Of a DNA stretch of 64,000 nucleotides, positions 22,433 to 31,865 are shown piece after piece. The stretch comes from Pontibacter mangrovi (GTDB taxonomy: Bacteria; Bacteroidota; Bacteroidia; Cytophagales; Hymenobacteraceae). The stretch's first letter is position 1. The number at the start of each line of letters is the position of its first letter. Made by a program: the position numbers and the translations under genes. The DNA lies in assembly GCF_006385705.1 (NCBI RefSeq), contig NZ_VFRQ01000003.1:248001-312000 (forward strand), in the 5' to 3' direction. The notes beneath the pieces are model-generated. The model was not told where the DNA came from, ran no database searches, and saw nothing but the letters and a program-made list of their open reading frames with translations.

Positions 22433-23013
22433 ACGATCGCGGGTTCTGACTTCAGGAAATCGCTTACCAGTTTCTCGGCTTCGGCACAGGCGCGGTCCAG
22501 GTCGTCGTTCACAATCACCTTGTCAAACTGATCCTCAAAGCCCATCTCAAACTTAGCCTTGAAAACGCGGCTGCTGATGCTGGAGGCCGAGTCGGTGTTG
22601 CGGGCGGTCAGGCGCTTGGCCAGTTCCTCTATACTTGGCGGCTTTACGAAAACGGCCAGCGCTCTTTCTTTGTAAAAATGCTTTATACTTAATCCTCCTT
22701 TTACGTCAACGTCCAGTATCACATGCTTGCCACTCTTCCAGATACGCTCTATCTCAGACTTTAGGGTGCCGTAAAAAGCGCCTTCATATACTTCCTCCCA
22801 CTCCACAAACTCATCTGCGGCGATCTTCTTTTTGAAATCCTCTGGGGTGATGAAGTAATAGTCTTTGCCGTTTTCCTCGGTGCGGCCGCGCTTATCGCGG
22901 GTGCAGGCCGAGATGGAGAAGCTCAGGCTAGGGTTTACGCTGAGCAGGTGCTTTACAATAGTGGTTTTGCCGGCGCCGGACGGGGCCGAAAAGATAATAA
23001 TCTTGCCTTGCAT
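22429..23013 (-). CDS. gmk: Guanylate kinase
   Basis: Converts GMP to GDP. The 194-residue protein has the P-loop SAPSGAGKTTIVKHLL (from residue 9), the GMP-binding SISACTRDKRGRTEENGKDY and VILDVDVKGGLSIKHFY. It lies 6 bases after the anti-sigma gene and overlaps nadD, so the order sigma, anti-sigma, gmk, nadD may form one transcript. Confidence 0.95.
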   Translation of the reverse strand: MQGKIIIFSAPSGAGKTTIVKHLLSVNPSLSFSISACTRDKRGRTEENGKDYYFITPEDFKKKIAADEFVEWEEVYEGAFYGTLKSEIERIWKSGKHVILDVDVKGGLSIKHFYKERALAVFVKPPSIEELAKRLTARNTDSASSISSRVFKAKFEMGFEDQFDKVIVNDDLDRACAEAEKLVSDFLKSEPAIV

Positions 23014-23019
23014 TAGGGG

Positions 23020-23301
23020 TTATAACGTTTCTTGAATCCTCGCTTTAATTGACTGTACCAGGCTTTGTGGTACAATCACGCGCTTCAGGTGGCCAGATAC
23101 CAGCCCTTTCAAGAGCTTTTGCTTCTGATGGTTCTCAAAGCAGCTGACGCACTCCTCGATGTGGTGGTTAAAGAATGTCTGCTCCTCAGTGGAGGCTTCC
23201 CCGTCAATCATCAGGTCCAGCATGCCGGACACTTTCTCGCAATTTGCCTCCCTCGCCTCATCAGGTGCTTTAGGATACGCTTCTGTAAATTTTGATTCCA
23301 T
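23020..23301 (-). CDS. Zinc-binding anti-sigma factor (ZAS type)
   Basis: A 93-residue soluble protein just downstream of an ECF sigma gene. It contains NCEKVSGMLDLMIDGEAS and then HHIEECVSC (about residues 46-54), the His-x3-Cys-x2-Cys signature of zinc anti-sigma domains that hold and release sigma in response to redox stress. There is no membrane segment, so it should act in the cytoplasm. It follows the sigma gene by 28 bases. The role is inferred from the motif and position. Confidence 0.82.
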   Translation of the reverse strand: MESKFTEAYPKAPDEAREANCEKVSGMLDLMIDGEASTEEQTFFNHHIEECVSCFENHQKQKLLKGLVSGHLKRVIVPQSLVQSIKARIQETL

Positions 23302-23329
23302 CTTTGCTCAAACTCTTTAAGTAACTTGT

Positions 23330-23923
23330 CTAACTGTTATAGCCCATGCTTTTCGCATACTTTTCCAACTTCTCTTTCAAAGAGTTCCGGGCCCTGTGCA
23401 GCCTAGAGCGGACGGTGCCGATCGGGATGTCCAGGATCTTGGCCATTTCCTCGTACGTAAAACCCTCCAGGTCGCAAAGTATGATCACGGTCCTGAAGTC
23501 TACAGGGAGTGCGTTCAGGGCACTGGCCACCTCGTCGCCGATCAGGTCCTGCACGCTTTCGGTACGCATGTCGGTCGTGGAGGCCACGCCGCTCTCGCCT
23601 TCTACGTCGTCGGAGTTGTAGTAGCCCTCCACTTCGCTGTAATCTACTTTGGCGGGCTGCTTGCTCTTTTTCCGGAACTCGTTAATGAATGAGTTCTTCA
23701 GGATTCGGAACAGCCATGCTTTTGCATTAGTTCCTTGCTCGAAATAGTCGAAAAAGCGATAAGCCTTCAGATAAGTCTCCTGCACCAGATCGTTGGCGTC
23801 GTCTTCGTCTAAGGTGAGCCTGTAGGCAAAATTGTACAGAGGGTCGAGCACGGGCAGCAACTCGGCCTCAAACCGTGCGTCTTTTTCCTCCTTACTTAGT
23901 TGTTTACCTGTTTGATCGCTCAT
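23330..23923 (-). CDS. ECF sigma factor (RpoE/SigH-like)
   Basis: A 197-residue sigma-70 family ECF factor. Region 2 (about residues 30-95) includes LVQETYLKAYRFFDYFEQGT and AWLFRILKNSFINEFRK. Region 4 near the C-terminus has ALPVDFRTVIILCDLEGFTY, EEMAKILDIPIGTVRSRLHR and ARNSLKEKL. The linker is acidic and longer than usual. Its partner is the ZAS anti-sigma gene immediately downstream, a pairing like that of redox-sensing sigma factors. Confidence 0.92.
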   Translation of the reverse strand: MSDQTGKQLSKEEKDARFEAELLPVLDPLYNFAYRLTLDEDDANDLVQETYLKAYRFFDYFEQGTNAKAWLFRILKNSFINEFRKKSKQPAKVDYSEVEGYYNSDDVEGESGVASTTDMRTESVQDLIGDEVASALNALPVDFRTVIILCDLEGFTYEEMAKILDIPIGTVRSRLHRARNSLKEKLEKYAKSMGYNS

Positions 23924-23973
23924 CTACTTATAGGATTTGTACTTTGGTGAAGCCCTCCATCGCGCGTTAAGCG

Positions 23974-23981
23974 CAAATATA
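23974..23981 (-). promoter_or_regulatory. Candidate -7 element upstream of the ECF sigma gene
   Basis: TATATTTG on the minus strand fits TAnnTTTG, 50 bases before the sigma start. No good -33 TTTG is seen, so it may depend on another factor, possibly the sigma itself. Confidence 0.45.
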
Positions 23982-24212
23982 GGAATTTTAATTACATACC
24001 TTGCTTATGGCTTCAGGGTTGCACTTTAGGCACCTGTCCCAAGGCCGTCTCATTTAAAGCCAATTAGCCTACTTATGGCATTGCCACATGTTTAGGACTT
24101 TTACGGCAAACTCAGGCAGCAGGGTAATAAATTGCCCCGCGTAAGTATAAAATACACGCTCCCCAGCCTTGCTCCTGGATATAAAACCTGCCTCACCTGC
24201 CATACTTTTACA

Positions 24213-24246
24213 GGCCCGTTTACACCGTAGCTAAAAAAAACGGGCC
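24213..24246. other. Hairpin in the 506-base divergent intergenic region
   Basis: GGCCCGTTT and AAACGGGCC pair around a 16-base A-rich loop. It lies between the divergent sigma gene and sensor kinase gene, with no gene to terminate on either side. The rest of 23924-24429 is AT-rich and holds no convincing gene. Confidence 0.35.
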
Positions 24247-24429
24247 TACGCCGTTGGTTGTAGACTTTCACCCGCTTAAAAAGCAGCTTCACAGGGAAAA
24301 TATTTCACATCGCCATAAAATTGCAACCCTTTGGCTACTACCTTTTGCCTGCCGCTGCGTATGCACTTATACTTTAACCTTTTTTGCTTTGGATATTGCA
24401 AAGACAAAGAAGCCAGATACAGCCTGATA

Positions 24430-27405
24430 ATGTACGTTGCACGCGCCGTTTATACTCTACTTTTGCTCTGGGCCACTACGGCGGCCTTTGGGCAGCAGCA
24501 TAATATCCGGAGTTGGACGCTGGAGCAGGGCCTGCCACAGTCGCAGGTAATGGCGATTGAGCAGGACAGCCAGGGCTACCTTTGGCTGGCCACCCGCGCC
24601 GGGCTCAGCCGCTTCAACGGCATCGACTTTGAGACCTATACGAAAGACACCGGCCTTCCGAGCCATAACATCTCCACGCTCTTTGAAGACAGCCGCCACC
24701 GCCTCTGGATCGGCACCTCAGACGCAGGGCTGGTACAGTTCAACGGGGCCTCCTTTACGCAGATCGGCGAGCAGCAGGGGCTGCGGGCGCAGGCCATCAG
24801 AGCTATTGCCGAAGGGCGGGCGAAGCAACTATGGCTGGCAGCGGAAAACGGCGTATATAACTTAAAAGGCGACCGCGCCGCAAAGTATGCGCCCCTGCCC
24901 GCTCTCAGCTACACAGCCATTGCCTTCGCGCCATCCGGAGACCTGTGGGCAGGCACCCAGGACAGCGGCTTATACTGTGTTTCCGGCACAAAAGTACTCC
25001 ACTTTACCGCCCAAAACAGCGCTTTGCCCCACAACAGCATCACAGCCCTTAGTGTAGATCAAGACGGGGAAGTATGGATAGGCACCGCACAGGGTATGGC
25101 GCGTGCCCGCCGCACAGGCCTTTCAGAACAGCACCTTCCGGGGCAGCTTGACAACAGCTACGTCACCAGCTTTACCCACGACAGCTACGGCAACCTGTGG
25201 GTGGGCCTGCAGCGCGACGGCCTGCTCAAGTATGCCGAAGGCACGTTTACCCACCTCACCCGCCGCAATGGCCTCCGCACCAGCCGCATCACAGCCCTTG
25301 CCACCGACTCAGAAGGCAATGTATGGATCGGCACCAACGGCTATGGCTTGCACGAGTACAGGGCGCCCTGGTTTCTGCATTTCTTTGAGTTTGGCGGGAT
25401 CTCGGAGCCACGGGTGACGGCAGTAGGCCGCGATAGCGATGGCACCGTGTGGTTTGGCACGGACGAGGGGGAGCTGGCGCAGCTATTGCCCCAGGGGCCG
25501 CAGTGGCGACCTTCGGTACCCTGGCCGCGCGGCGCTACGCTCTACAGCTTTTTGCCGGTGGGCAAAGACATGTGGGTAAGCAGCAGCAACGGCATCTGGC
25601 GGCTCAGCGACAATGGCGCCAAACGCTACGCATCCCAGCAAGGCCTTCCTTCTCATGATGTGTATAAGGGAGTGGCTGACGCTGAAGGAAATTTATACTT
25701 TGCCACGGCGGGCGGGGTAGTGCAGCTGCAGCAGGACTCTCTACATGTGCTTCCGGGGCCTAGCGCCAACATCAGGGCCAACACCATTTTCCGCGACAGC
25801 AAAGGCAGGCTGTGGGCCGGCACCGACCAGGGCGTGTTTCTGGTGCAGCAGGGGCAGCTGGTAGTTCCGCCACGGCTCCAGGATGTGGCCCTGCGCGAAG
25901 TCCGTTCTATAACAGAAGACAAAACAGGCACTTTATACTTTGCCGCCTTTAACACGGGCCTGGTGATGCTACAGCCCGATAGGGTAAAAGTGTTTACCTC
26001 TGCCGAAGGGCTCCCTAACGAAGCAGTGAAAAGCATTTTAGCCGATAGCGCCGATAACCTATGGATTGCCACCAACCGCGACGTGCTGAAGGTAAAGCTG
26101 CCGCTGCTGCGCCAGCAGGGCAAGTTTGTTTACCGCACCTATACCAGCCTGAGCGGTTTCAGAGGTTTGGAAGTATGCGACAATGCCCTGCTGCAGCACC
26201 AGGACGGCAGCATGCTCTTCGGCACGACCAAAGGCCTCTCGCAGTACCTGCCCAAACTGGACCGCCAAAACAAAGAGTACCCGAGCCTGGTGCTGATGGA
26301 CGTAATGCTGCACTCCAACTTTACGGACTGGAAGGCGCTTGGCCAGAAAGTGGACAGCACCACGGGTTTGCCGCTGAACCTGCGGCTGCCCCACACCCAA
26401 AACCATCTCTCTTTCAACTTTCATGGCATTTGCCTGTCTGGACCTGAGCAGGTAAAGTATAAATACAGGCTGCTGGGCTACGACTCGGCCTGGTCGCAGG
26501 AGACGAAGCGCTCGTTTACCACCTACGCCAACCTCTCGCCGGGCACTTATACGTTTGAGCTGCTGGCCTGCAACAACGATGGCTTCTGGACACCTAAGCC
26601 CCTGACCTACACGTTTGCTATTGTGCCCCCGATCTGGCGCCGCGAGTGGTTTGTAGGCGTGCTGCTGCTGGTGATGGCCGGCGCAGTGCTGAGCGTGGTG
26701 CGGTTGCGGGAGCGCAGCCTGATAAAGATGAACTCCCTGCTGGAGCTGAAGGTGGACCACCGCACGCGCCTGCTGGAGCGCCAGAACCGCGAAAAGGAAA
26801 TTCTCTTGCAGGAGATCCATCACCGGGTTAAAAACAACCTCCAGATCGTGATCAGTATGCTGAACCTGCAGGCCCGCCACGTGCAGGACCCTGAGGCGCA
26901 GGAGGTGATGCAGGCCCTGCGCAGCCGCGTGCGCTCCATGTCGCTGCTGCACGAGCGCCTCTACCGCCACAACGACCTGGAACAGATTAACCTGGAGGAG
27001 TATTTTCTGGAAATATGCGAAAGCCTTTACGCCTCTTATGGCGTAAGCATGGATAGAGTGGCGCTGGAGCTGGACATTCCTTATACCAAAGTAGACATTG
27101 ACGAAGCCATTACGCTGGGCCTGATTGTAAACGAGCTTGTATCCAATACCTTAAAGTATGCTTTCCCGAAGGAGGCCCCAGGGCTGCTGCGCATTGAGCT
27201 GGTAAAGCACGACGAGGTGCAGTACACGCTGACCGTGAGCGACAACGGGCGCGGCTTGCCGGACGATTTCTTTACGAAGCAACAGAAAGGGCAGTCGTTT
27301 GGCTTAAAGCTCGTGCAGTCGCTTAGCCGTAAGCTGGAAGGCAATATCAGCTTCTATAACAATCATGGCACAAAATCAATATTATATTTTGTTTTACCAA
27401 CATAA
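24430..27405 (+). CDS. Propeller-type sensor histidine kinase (Reg_prop, Y_Y_Y, HisKA_2)
   Basis: A membrane sensor kinase of 991 residues. I choose ATG 24430 because MYVARAVYTLLLLWATTAAF is a clean signal peptide; an upstream in-frame ATG would place 33 residues before it. From about residue 25 to 620 there are repeated two-component propeller blades (for example DSQGYLWLATRAGLSRF, DSEGNVWIGTNGYGL), then a Y_Y_Y domain and one membrane helix (WFVGVLLLVMAGAVLSVVRL). The cytoplasmic part has a HisKA_2 box EIHHRVKNNLQIVISMLN (His797 or His798) and a HATPase with DNGRGLPDDF. The LytTR regulator follows 29 bases downstream. Confidence 0.93.
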   Translation: MYVARAVYTLLLLWATTAAFGQQHNIRSWTLEQGLPQSQVMAIEQDSQGYLWLATRAGLSRFNGIDFETYTKDTGLPSHNISTLFEDSRHRLWIGTSDAGLVQFNGASFTQIGEQQGLRAQAIRAIAEGRAKQLWLAAENGVYNLKGDRAAKYAPLPALSYTAIAFAPSGDLWAGTQDSGLYCVSGTKVLHFTAQNSALPHNSITALSVDQDGEVWIGTAQGMARARRTGLSEQHLPGQLDNSYVTSFTHDSYGNLWVGLQRDGLLKYAEGTFTHLTRRNGLRTSRITALATDSEGNVWIGTNGYGLHEYRAPWFLHFFEFGGISEPRVTAVGRDSDGTVWFGTDEGELAQLLPQGPQWRPSVPWPRGATLYSFLPVGKDMWVSSSNGIWRLSDNGAKRYASQQGLPSHDVYKGVADAEGNLYFATAGGVVQLQQDSLHVLPGPSANIRANTIFRDSKGRLWAGTDQGVFLVQQGQLVVPPRLQDVALREVRSITEDKTGTLYFAAFNTGLVMLQPDRVKVFTSAEGLPNEAVKSILADSADNLWIATNRDVLKVKLPLLRQQGKFVYRTYTSLSGFRGLEVCDNALLQHQDGSMLFGTTKGLSQYLPKLDRQNKEYPSLVLMDVMLHSNFTDWKALGQKVDSTTGLPLNLRLPHTQNHLSFNFHGICLSGPEQVKYKYRLLGYDSAWSQETKRSFTTYANLSPGTYTFELLACNNDGFWTPKPLTYTFAIVPPIWRREWFVGVLLLVMAGAVLSVVRLRERSLIKMNSLLELKVDHRTRLLERQNREKEILLQEIHHRVKNNLQIVISMLNLQARHVQDPEAQEVMQALRSRVRSMSLLHERLYRHNDLEQINLEEYFLEICESLYASYGVSMDRVALELDIPYTKVDIDEAITLGLIVNELVSNTLKYAFPKEAPGLLRIELVKHDEVQYTLTVSDNGRGLPDDFFTKQQKGQSFGLKLVQSLSRKLEGNISFYNNHGTKSILYFVLPT

Positions 27406-27434
27406 TTTTTTTTATCACGTATGAACCTAATGCT

Positions 27435-28169
27435 ATGACAAAACCGAGAATCCTTATATCTGAAGATGAAGTCATTATCGCGGAAGACCTTGCGGCTAGC
27501 CTGGAAGATTTAGGTTATGAGACGTGCGCCATAGACTCAGGGGAGGACACGCTTGACATGATTCGGGAGACGCAGCCTGACCTGGTGCTGCTGGACATCA
27601 ACCTGAAAGGCGACGCTGACGGGGTTGACATAGGCTTGCGCATACGTGAAGAGTTTGGCATTCCGTTTATCTACCTGACCGCCTACGCCGACACCGCCAC
27701 CATAGACCGCGCCAAGAAAACAGAGCCAGACGGGTTTCTGGTAAAGCCCTATGACGAGAAGAGCCTGCGCTCGGCTATAGAGATCGCCCTGTATAAGCAC
27801 GACAGCAAGGACAGCAAACCCACAAACGGCTCCGATCCGAAGGAGAAAGACGTTGCCGCGGATTATATCTTCGTGAAGGTAAAGCACCGCATTATAAAGG
27901 TGCACTACAGCAACATACTTTGGGTGGAGGCCTACGACAACTATTCCTTCATCGTAACCGCCGACCAGAAGTACCTGGTAAGCTCGACCCTGAAAGACAT
28001 GGAGCATAAGCTGCCGTCGCAGAGTTTTGTGCGGGTGCACCGCTCCTACATCGCTAATCTGGATAAGATTGAGGCCCTGGAGGAAAACTCCGTGGTGTTC
28101 TCCAAAGGCGAGATCCCGATCGGCAAGTCGTATAAAAAGGCTTTGATGTCGCGCTTCAACATTATATGA
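27435..28169 (+). CDS. LytTR-family response regulator
   Basis: A 244-residue regulator with an N-terminal receiver domain: acidic pocket ISEDE, phospho-acceptor Asp54 in VLLDINLKGDADG, then YLTAYAD and KPYDEKSL. A charged linker (about residues 125-140) leads to a C-terminal LytTR DNA-binding domain (FVKVKHRIIKVHYSNILWVE, then SFVRVHRSYIANLDKIEAL). It lies 29 bases after the sensor kinase and is almost certainly its partner. Targets are not visible in the window. Confidence 0.94.
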   Translation: MTKPRILISEDEVIIAEDLAASLEDLGYETCAIDSGEDTLDMIRETQPDLVLLDINLKGDADGVDIGLRIREEFGIPFIYLTAYADTATIDRAKKTEPDGFLVKPYDEKSLRSAIEIALYKHDSKDSKPTNGSDPKEKDVAADYIFVKVKHRIIKVHYSNILWVEAYDNYSFIVTADQKYLVSSTLKDMEHKLPSQSFVRVHRSYIANLDKIEALEENSVVFSKGEIPIGKSYKKALMSRFNII

Positions 28170-28214
28170 AGTATAAAAACTGCCTCACCCGCAAACATTC
28201 ATCAGCTACTACTG

Positions 28215-28258
28215 AAAAGAAAAAGGCCGACGCTTTGCAGCGCCGGCCTCTCTTTTAT
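28215..28258. terminator. Bidirectional terminator between the response regulator and ahcY
   Basis: An 11-base stem with one mismatch (28224-28234 and 28239-28249, core AGGCCG/CGGCCT, loop TTGC) flanked by A-rich and T-rich runs lies between two convergent genes. Confidence 0.82.
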
Positions 28259-28271
28259 CAACAGTTCATAC

Positions 28272-29579
28272 TTAGTATCTGTAGTACTCTGGCTTGTAAG
28301 GTCCTTCAACCTCCACGCCAATGTAGCTTGCCTGGCCAGGCGTAAGCTCATCCAGCTCCACCCCGATTTTACCCAGGTGCAGGCGGGCCACTTTCTCATC
28401 CAGGTGCTTCGGCAAAGTATAAACTTTGTTCTCGTACGCATCGGCATTCGTCCACAGCTCCAGCTGCGCCAGCGTTTGGTTAGAGAAGGAGTTCGACATC
28501 ACAAACGATGGGTGACCGGTAGCGCAGCCCAGGTTCACCAGGCGGCCTTCCGCCAGCACGATGATATCGTTGCCGTCGATATTGTAGAGGTCAACCTGCG
28601 GCTTGATCACGTCTTTGGTGTTGCCGTAAGTCTTGTTCAGCCAGGCCATGTCGATTTCGTTGTCGAAGTGGCCGATGTTACACACAATGGTCTTGTCCTT
28701 CATCAGGCGGAACTCGCGCTCACCGATGATGTCGCGGTTACCGGTTGCGGTTACCACGATGTCAGCCTCTTTCACGGCATCCACCATGCGCTTCACGGCG
28801 AAACCATCCATAGCGGCCTGCAGCGCGCAAATCGGGTCGATCTCCGTTACAATAACACGGGCGCCTGCACCTCTGAGCGAAGCGGCAGAACCTTTACCCA
28901 CATCACCGTAACCAGCCACTACAGCCACTTTTCCGGCCATCATCACATCGGTAGCACGGCGAATCGCATCTACCAAAGACTCCTTACAGCCATACTTGTT
29001 ATCGAACTTAGACTTGGTAACCGAGTCGTTTACGTTGATGGCAGGCATTACAAGCGTACCATTCTTCATGCGCTCGTACAGGCGGTGCACACCCGTGGTA
29101 GTCTCCTCTGACAGACCTTTGATACCTGATGCAAGCTCAGGATACTTGTCGAACACCATGTTGGTCAGGTCACCCCCGTCGTCCAGGATCATGTTCAGCG
29201 GCTTGCGGTCTTCGCCGAAGAACAGCGTCTGCTCAATGCACCAGTCAAATTCCTCAGCGGTCATGCCTTTCCAGGCGTAAACCGAAATACCGGCAGCGGC
29301 GATGGCAGCGGCGGCGTGGTCCTGCGTCGAGAAGATGTTGCAGGAAGACCAGGTTACCTCTGCACCCAGTTCCACCAGCGTCTCGATCAGCACAGCCGTC
29401 TGGATTGTCATGTGCAGACAGCCGGCGATGCGTGCACCAGCCAGCGGCTTGCTCGGGCCATATTCCTCACGGATAGCCATCAAACCAGGCATCTCGGCCT
29501 CAGCCAATCTAATCTCCTTGCGGCCCCACTCGGCCAGCGATATATCTCTTACTTTGTACTTCAGATATGTCTCTACCAT
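28272..29579 (-). CDS. ahcY: Adenosylhomocysteinase
   Basis: Hydrolyses S-adenosylhomocysteine to adenosine and homocysteine, relieving product inhibition of methyltransferases. The 435-residue protein is full length. [36 protein letters not shown] and the NAD-binding [20 protein letters not shown] are diagnostic. The end is KPEYYRY, typical of the family. It is a single gene with its own strong promoter. No SAH riboswitch is recognisable in the short leader. Confidence 0.97.
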   Translation of the reverse strand: MVETYLKYKVRDISLAEWGRKEIRLAEAEMPGLMAIREEYGPSKPLAGARIAGCLHMTIQTAVLIETLVELGAEVTWSSCNIFSTQDHAAAAIAAAGISVYAWKGMTAEEFDWCIEQTLFFGEDRKPLNMILDDGGDLTNMVFDKYPELASGIKGLSEETTTGVHRLYERMKNGTLVMPAINVNDSVTKSKFDNKYGCKESLVDAIRRATDVMMAGKVAVVAGYGDVGKGSAASLRGAGARVIVTEIDPICALQAAMDGFAVKRMVDAVKEADIVVTATGNRDIIGEREFRLMKDKTIVCNIGHFDNEIDMAWLNKTYGNTKDVIKPQVDLYNIDGNDIIVLAEGRLVNLGCATGHPSFVMSNSFSNQTLAQLELWTNADAYENKVYTLPKHLDEKVARLHLGKIGVELDELTPGQASYIGVEVEGPYKPEYYRY

Positions 29580-29604
29580 TTTTCTCGTTTTTTCAAATAA
29601 AACA

Positions 29605-29635
29605 CAAATTTACGCAAATTGTTGCAGACCGTCAA
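29605..29635 (-). promoter_or_regulatory. Promoter of ahcY
   Basis: On the minus strand TTG (29635-29633), a 20-base spacer and TAAATTTG (29612-29605). The expected transcript leader is only about 20 bases, which leaves no room for a riboswitch. Confidence 0.75.
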
Positions 29636-29639
29636 CAAT

Positions 29640-29696
29640 GTTGCTTTACTAAGGTGCCATAAAGCAACATCGCCTGCCATACTTTGGCAGGCGATG
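29640..29696 (-). terminator. Tandem hairpins after the DUF4397 gene
   Basis: Two adjacent inverted repeats. Arm GTTGCTTTA pairs with TAAAGCAAC (29640-29668), and CATCGCCTGCC pairs with GGCAGGCGATG (29668-29696). The second is a perfect 11-base stem whose loop is ATACTTT, the core of the dispersed AAGTATA word. They lie between the DUF4397 stop and the ahcY promoter and probably end the DUF4397 transcript. Confidence 0.7.
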
Positions 29697-29728
29697 TAAT
29701 CATCAGGAAGCTAAATGGTTATCCCTAA

Positions 29729-30424
29729 TTAGTTGTTCACAATCACTTCGGCACCCAGCGTGTTCATGTTGTCGGTGGGCGGGTTGAGGAAGCCTTTGGC
29801 AAACACGGTGTAAATTTTGCCAGGCTGCAGGTCAAGGGTAGCGGTTACAGCGGCTACGTCAGTGCCAACCGGCTGCACTTCCACGGTATAGCTTCCGGCC
29901 GCTACCGGGGTAAAGGCAGTTGCTTCCTTAAACTCGATGTCGGTGAACAGCTCCGGTCCACCCTGCACTACTACATCCACATCCGGCGCATCCGGCGACA
30001 GGTGCACAAAGCGCACATGGGCCTGGCCGCTGGCAGGCATGATCAAGTCGTCTTCCAGTACCACGGGTGTGATATCGCTCAGCATGTCAGCCGCAAACAC
30101 GGTATAGCTCATATCCTTCTCCAGGTCCACGTCTGCGTTGATAACAGGGCTGCCCACACCGGCACCTGCGGCAGTTACCTTAAAGTTGCGCTCACCGGCC
30201 TCTACATCCAGGTAGCCGGTGTTGTCAGGGTAGTTCAGCGCGGCACTGTTCACTTTGGTATTGTCTACATAAAGGTCTACGCCCGGAGCGTCAGGGGAGG
30301 CATGCACCACCATCACACTTGCCTGGTCCACCACCAGGTCCATGTCATCGTCGTCGTCGTCGCAGCTTGCCAGAAACAACGTCGGCACCACGGCCAGCAT
30401 CATCAGTTTCATCCACTTCTTCAT
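29729..30424 (-). CDS. DUF4397 domain lipoprotein
   Basis: A 231-residue secreted lipoprotein. The signal peptide MKKWMKLMMLAVVPTLFLAS ends at a lipobox Cys21, followed by a run of six Asp, an acidic stretch after the acylated Cys that may influence sorting. Two DUF4397 repeats carry the HASPDAPGVDLYVDNTKV motif (about residues 41-58) and HLSPDAPDVDVVVQGG (about residues 141-156). The function is unknown; family members resemble surface Ig-like proteins. It is monocistronic and divergent from the methyltransferase gene. Confidence 0.87.
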   Translation of the reverse strand: MKKWMKLMMLAVVPTLFLASCDDDDDDMDLVVDQASVMVVHASPDAPGVDLYVDNTKVNSAALNYPDNTGYLDVEAGERNFKVTAAGAGVGSPVINADVDLEKDMSYTVFAADMLSDITPVVLEDDLIMPASGQAHVRFVHLSPDAPDVDVVVQGGPELFTDIEFKEATAFTPVAAGSYTVEVQPVGTDVAAVTATLDLQPGKIYTVFAKGFLNPPTDNMNTLGAEVIVNN

Positions 30425-30554
30425 AATTTTCAGCTTTTGGTTTTAGTATAATTTGTTTCCTTTCAACATCTAACTGCCATAGGTGCATTTTGTTTAAAGT
30501 ATTTTTAAAAAAGTTAAACAAAATATTTTACCAAGCCACTCCTTCCTATTTCCA

Positions 30555-30562
30555 TATCTTTG
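30555..30562 (+). promoter_or_regulatory. -7 element for the THUMP-like methyltransferase gene
   Basis: TATCTTTG fits TAnnTTTG perfectly and lies 24 bases before the ATG at 30586. Transcription would start near 30568, which rules out the longer in-frame start at 30490. Confidence 0.65.
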
Positions 30563-30585
30563 CACAAAGCCATTACCGCCCTACT

Positions 30586-31773
30586 ATGCGCCAGTTTACC
30601 CCGCAGGAACAGGAGTTTATACTTAGCCACCAGCACGACGACGTGGCCCAGCTGATGTTGCAGGCCAGCCGCTACCCCGAGCTGCCGGTGCAGGAGCTGG
30701 TGCAGCAGATAAAGGCGCGGCAGAAGGCGGCCCAAAAGCTGCCGACCTGGGTGCAGCACCCGCAGGCGGTGTTCCCGGTGGCGCTGTCGGTGGAGCAGAG
30801 CTCCTCGGAAGAAACGGCCGCTTACAAAGCCAGCCTGGTTAGCGGCAAGCTGCTGGTTGACCTGACAGGCGGTTTTGGCGTGGATACCTACTACTTTGCC
30901 CGCAGCTTTGCGCAGGTGACCCACGTGGAACAGAACCCGGAGCTGCAGGAGGTGGCCAAGTATAACTTCGGGCTTTTGGGCGCCACGAACATCCAAAGTT
31001 TAAAATCTACTGCTGAGGACTTTTTACATACTTTTGAGGGCAAAGCCGATGTTTTATACTTAGACCCGGCCCGCCGCGGCACCCGCGACCAAAAGCTGCA
31101 CCTGCTGCAGGACTGTGAGCCGGACGTGCTGCACCTGCTGCCGCTGCTCTTCCAAAAGGCAGACGCCATACTTCTGAAAACCTCCCCGATGCTGGATATT
31201 GAGCAGGCCCTGCAGGAGCTGGCGCAGGTAGCCCATGTGTGGGTAGTGGCGCTGCAGAACGAGGTAAAGGAGGTGTTATACTTGCTGCAGCCCGCTGCCC
31301 CCGCCCCCGCCGACGTGCCCCGCACCGCCGTTAACCTGCTTCCGAAATCTGAGCCGCAGCTGCTTACCTTTACCCGCGCCCAGGAAGAAGCCGCCGCGCC
31401 CGTTTTCGCCGACCCGCAGGAATTTGTATATGAGCCGAACGCCGCCATACTGAAAGCCGGCGCTTACCGCTACCTGGGCCAGCACCTGCACCTGGGTAAA
31501 CTGCACCCCAACAGCCACCTGTATACTTCCTCCAAACTGCTCCCCCTCTTCCCGGGCCGGGGCTTCCGATGCCTTGGCGTCAGCCGCTACAACAAAAAAG
31601 AACTGCTGAAGCATCTGCCGCAGAAAAAAGCCAACATCACCGTGCGCAACTTCCCGGAGTCGGTGGCCGAGATCCGCAAGAAAACCGGGATTAGAGAAGG
31701 CGGCCATACTTACTTATTCTTCACGACAGATATGCACCAGAAGCCTGTGGTACTGATCTGTGAGAAAGCATAG
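30586..31773 (+). CDS. Class I SAM-dependent methyltransferase with THUMP-like domain
   Basis: A 395-residue protein of the RsmD/THUMP-like family in Bacteroidota, predicted to methylate RNA. The N-terminal 80 residues are helical (MRQFTPQEQEFILSHQHDDV). The Rossmann SAM motif is VDLTGGFGVDTYYFARSF, followed by HVEQNPELQEVAKYN and the catalytic-type VLYLDPARRGTRDQ. The C-terminal 120 residues form the THUMP-like part, with YEPNAAILKAGAYRYLGQHL and GFRCLGVSRYNKKELLKHL. The exact substrate is unknown. The start was chosen from the promoter position. Confidence 0.87.
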   Translation: MRQFTPQEQEFILSHQHDDVAQLMLQASRYPELPVQELVQQIKARQKAAQKLPTWVQHPQAVFPVALSVEQSSSEETAAYKASLVSGKLLVDLTGGFGVDTYYFARSFAQVTHVEQNPELQEVAKYNFGLLGATNIQSLKSTAEDFLHTFEGKADVLYLDPARRGTRDQKLHLLQDCEPDVLHLLPLLFQKADAILLKTSPMLDIEQALQELAQVAHVWVVALQNEVKEVLYLLQPAAPAPADVPRTAVNLLPKSEPQLLTFTRAQEEAAAPVFADPQEFVYEPNAAILKAGAYRYLGQHLHLGKLHPNSHLYTSSKLLPLFPGRGFRCLGVSRYNKKELLKHLPQKKANITVRNFPESVAEIRKKTGIREGGHTYLFFTTDMHQKPVVLICEKA

Positions 31774-31865
31774 CCTACCCAACAAGCCCGCTATACGTCC
31801 GTACAAAGTATAAACGCCGCGCCGCAAGTATGGCCGGTTTATACTTTACCATAAACACACGAGCT

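Noticed and set aside
26059-26970. 303-codon minus-strand frame opposite the sensor kinase
   Set aside because: Antisense of the propeller kinase, rich in Gln, His and Leu as expected of reversed GC-rich coding sequence.
28377-29111. 244-codon plus-strand frame opposite ahcY
   Set aside because: Antisense of ahcY, with no recognisable domain.
29580-29640. Possible SAH or SAM riboswitch upstream of ahcY
   Set aside because: The promoter leaves a leader of about 20 bases, too short for either aptamer, and no conserved core is visible.
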